DNA from: a virus | Strand: one strand, 5' to 3' | IMG/VR virus record: IMGVR_UViG_3300007871_000001 | Coordinates: 1 to 24,245 of that record | Length of the DNA: 24,245 nt | Made by a program: the position numbers and the translations under genes | Shown here: piece by piece, positions 22,092 through 24,245 of the stretch | Layout: the number at the start of each line of letters is the position of its first letter | Position numbering within the stretch: the first letter of the stretch is position 1 | Notes under the pieces: model-generated | Database searches by the model: none | Told to the model about the DNA's origin: nothing | What the model saw: only the letters and a program-made list of their open reading frames with translations

Positions 22092-23759
22092 TTACACGTG
22101 GGCCGCGTGACTTATGTCATACCAATCAGACCCGTCACATATTAAAGTCCATCCACCATATTCCGTATCCAATTCCTCATCGTTACCTTTATGTAAATGT
22201 ATGTCCTGACCTCCACCAGCTTCTTCGTGTTCAAGTACGGCGGAAAAGGCAGCGTCACAACTTTTCACGATAATTAATATTTGGTTTTTACGACCACCCT
22301 TAAATCCACCTATGGTAACATCATTAGCTGCACAATCAATCCATAGAATACTAACATCAGTTACATCTACATCATCTGTTGGTCCTTCTGTGCTAAATGT
22401 CCTGCTACCAACACTGATCGCCTTGCCAACATTAAGTGGACCACTTGTATTTGATGCAGGTCGACCAAATCTCGGTGGAACGAAAGCTATAAGGTCATCT
22501 GCATTATTAGGTACCAACCACATACGCTCACCGTCAAATACTGCACTTATAAAAGCAGCATTTTCTTTTCCGTGAGGGTAAGAGATCATACTATTATCCT
22601 CTGGATTCAACTTTACTATATAATCGGAATTTTCCGGTATCAACCAAATACTCTCACCATCAAAGTGACCACCCGAAAACGCTGTAGCACCCTGTCCATG
22701 AGCTATAGCGGTCATCTGACCGTTAGTCGGATTAATCTTCATAATATTCTCGGCAGCATTGGGGACAACCCATACATTCTGACCGTCAAACACAATACCC
22801 TTGAACATATTATTGTCACCCTGCCCGTGAGCATAAGTTGTCATGCTACCATCTGAAGGATCAACCCTCACAATACTGGGACCATCAAACGGTGCCAACC
22901 AAATATATTTTCCGTCAAAGCAGCCGCCTACAAACTTGTCACCACCAGCATCAACACCAGTTATATCATACTGAGTTAACGAACCATCAGCAGGATCTAA
23001 TCTTGTAAGATTATCAGAGTCCCAGGGACACAACCAAACATACTGACCATCAAATATAGCACCCTGATAAGCATCAGCCCCTTGCCCATGAGCAATTGCA
23101 GTCATGCTACCATCTGAAGGGTCCACTTTGATAATATTGTCATCGGCAAACGGAACTAACCAGATGTTTTCACCATCAAACACACCACCAACAAAACTAT
23201 CCGGGTGTGCTGCCATATTATAAGATGTCATTGATCCATCAGACACGTTCACTTTCACAAGATCAGCAGAACCGAGAGGTATCAACCAAATACTCTCACC
23301 ATCAAAAACACCACCACCAAAAGCTCCGGCACCTTTACCGTGAGCATACTCATCCTGTATCGGTCGCCAGGGACAAGTAATAACTCTATCACAAAGAGCA
23401 TGTAAGTCACCCTCAGCAGCAGCTACCGTAATTACAGTAGCAGTATTATCTGTAACTTTCAGCCAGATCCCTAAATCTATGTCACCATTGACATAGCTGT
23501 AAACATACTGACCTACCAGAGCGTCAACTACCCAGGTATCAGCGTCCCTTGTAAATGTTTGAGCAGTTGTTCTGGTGCCAGCGATGGCAGCTTCAGGGGT
23601 AATCTTAGAGTAACCTGGTGCAGACTGCCCTGATGAATTGTTACCAGCAAATCGTTCTCGCTTCCCGCCGTGTACGATAGACCGTATTGCGTTATTACCC
23701 TGAACCTTCAGACTATCAAAATCTGGATTCGGGTAATATGGATATTTAATTATACTCAT
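22092..23759 (-). CDS. Tail/receptor-binding candidate with a seven-repeat beta-propeller
   Basis: 555 residues. The N-terminal part (1-140) is a probable attachment region. It includes a beta stretch near 80-115 like the modules of the adaptor. Residues about 147-427 are seven repeats whose FDG triplets fall at 152, 194, 236, 281, 324, 366 and 408. Each has FDG-x-x-[IV]-W-L-[IV]-P, then [IV]-x-K-[VIL]-x-P-x-DGSMT. A seven-bladed propeller is the natural reading. The C-terminal domain (WTLICDGSDWYDISH at the end) resembles ends of phage tail fibres and spikes. Such a protein could bind a surface sugar or protein. No enzyme motif was seen. AAGGAG precedes the ATG; the stop is 13 bases before the protease gene. 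Confidence 0.7.
   Translation of the reverse strand: MSIIKYPYYPNPDFDSLKVQGNNAIRSIVHGGKRERFAGNNSSGQSAPGYSKITPEAAIAGTRTTAQTFTRDADTWVVDALVGQYVYSYVNGDIDLGIWLKVTDNTATVITVAAAEGDLHALCDRVITCPWRPIQDEYAHGKGAGAFGGGVFDGESIWLIPLGSADLVKVNVSDGSMTSYNMAAHPDSFVGGVFDGENIWLVPFADDNIIKVDPSDGSMTAIAHGQGADAYQGAIFDGQYVWLCPWDSDNLTRLDPADGSLTQYDITGVDAGGDKFVGGCFDGKYIWLAPFDGPSIVRVDPSDGSMTTYAHGQGDNNMFKGIVFDGQNVWVVPNAAENIMKINPTNGQMTAIAHGQGATAFSGGHFDGESIWLIPENSDYIVKLNPEDNSMISYPHGKENAAFISAVFDGERMWLVPNNADDLIAFVPPRFGRPASNTSGPLNVGKAISVGSRTFSTEGPTDDVDVTDVSILWIDCAANDVTIGGFKGGRKNQILIIVKSCDAAFSAVLEHEEAGGGQDIHLHKGNDEELDTEYGGWTLICDGSDWYDISHAAHV
22479..23321 (-). repeat. Seven 42-45-residue propeller repeats
   Basis: Spacing of the FDG triplets is 42, 42, 45, 43, 42 and 42 residues. 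The repeats diverge in loops (for example PLGSADLVKV, PFADDNIIKV, PWDSDNLTRL) while the core strands are kept. Blades 2, 5 and 6 are the closest to each other around AIAHGQGA. Confidence 0.8.
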
Positions 23760-23768
23760 AGTTTCTCC

Positions 23769-24245
23769 TTAGACTGGTATATACCAACCAACTACACCGT
23801 CATTAGCATTGTCAGCGTCTATATGAATGTCGTTTAATTGGAGTTTACAACCTGCTGGCATTTCAAGTTCCCAAGTTGCACCAGGTATTAATTCAAATTC
23901 TTCAGCTGCACCTTGTTCAAGATCAGATAAACCAATGAATACATTACCCACGTTATCAGCACCAGCTTTCTTTGCCTGAAGATAAATTGCTCTTGCCTCT
24001 GTTGAAGCTACAATTAACTGCTGTGCCGTACTTACAACGTCTACAGTTTCCGCAATCTTTACAGGCACCTTTGCTACTGGTGCCGAAGTCAGTACAGCCG
24101 TGTCATCAGCTACAATAACTAACTCGCTATCAATAGCTGTCAGTGCAGTCTCAGTCGTTTCTAATTGACTTACAAGTTTAGTGGTGTCAGTATCAATTAA
24201 TACAAGTTCGCTATCGATAGCTACTGCACTCGCAGCTATATTAAC
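23769..24245 (-). CDS. Fibre-like protein, C-terminal part (5' partial at the window edge)
   Basis: The frame is open from the window edge to the stop at 23769, giving 158 residues; a GTG at 24068 is only an internal codon. The visible N-terminal part has AIDSELV twice, 28 residues apart (84 bases), with intervening Leu/Val spacing of about seven. That equals four heptads, as in trimeric coiled-coil fibre shafts. The last 99 residues (VKIAETVDVVSTAQQLIVAS; GNVFIGLSDLEQGAAEEFEL) form a small beta domain of a kind common in phage structural proteins. It is probably a tail fibre or head fibre; most of it may lie outside the window. The next gene follows after nine bases. Confidence 0.6.
   Translation of the reverse strand, partial: VNIAASAVAIDSELVLIDTDTTKLVSQLETTETALTAIDSELVIVADDTAVLTSAPVAKVPVKIAETVDVVSTAQQLIVASTEARAIYLQAKKAGADNVGNVFIGLSDLEQGAAEEFELIPGATWELEMPAGCKLQLNDIHIDADNANDGVVGWYIPV

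Noticed and set aside
23769-24068. A complete 99-residue gene starting at GTG 24068
   Set aside because: The frame is open all the way to the window edge and the upstream residues show fibre-like repeats, so this is a fragment of a longer gene.

Overview
The window is one end of an assembled contig from a tailed bacteriophage, most likely a short-tailed (podovirus-like) one from an environmental metagenome. A complete head-and-tail gene set can be read: terminase, portal, scaffold, major capsid protein, adaptor, nozzle and internal virion proteins. There is no tape-measure, major tail or sheath gene. Strong AGGAG-type ribosome binding sites indicate a bacterial host. Nothing identifies the host further. 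No tRNA, CRISPR array, integrase or insertion sequence was seen.

Layout. Positions 1-76 are not biological: they are a poly-T run followed by an Illumina Nextera i7 adapter, so position 77 is a sequencing-fragment end. From 77 to 1798 there is a rightward (+) operon of six small genes, the first cut off by the adapter. It includes one excisionase/HTH-like protein and a 38-residue gene in a four-base overlap; the rest are unknown. It meets the long leftward (-) operon tail to tail near 1781-1798, and a perfect 8-bp hairpin lies just past the meeting point.

The leftward operon runs from the right edge to 1781. In transcription order it holds: a truncated fibre-like protein with 28-residue repeats; a tail-type protein carrying seven 42-45-residue repeats (probable seven-bladed beta-propeller); a membrane-anchored trypsin/HtrA-like protease; a small-terminase candidate; the large terminase; a 43-residue cysteine protein; portal; a basic 77-residue protein; an FmdB-like zinc-ribbon protein; scaffold; major capsid protein; a first ConA-like decoration candidate; the head-tail adaptor; a second, larger decoration paralogue; a 73-residue nozzle N-terminal piece; the main nozzle protein; two paralogous Gly-rich structural candidates; three smaller structural candidates; a 1222-residue internal/ejection protein with an arginine-rich tail; and a small membrane protein that could be a holin.

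Most genes are joined by TAATG, ATGA or GTGA overlaps, which points to translational coupling. The exceptions are the gaps around scaffold, capsid and the two decoration genes, where stem-loops occur. No stretch over 300 bases lacks a gene. The points of most interest are the seven-repeat propeller protein, the phage-borne protease beside the packaging genes, the tiny cysteine gene between terminase and portal, the nozzle divided into two coupled genes, and repeated beta-modules shared by adaptor and tail proteins. All functions are read from sequence motifs and gene order, without database searches.
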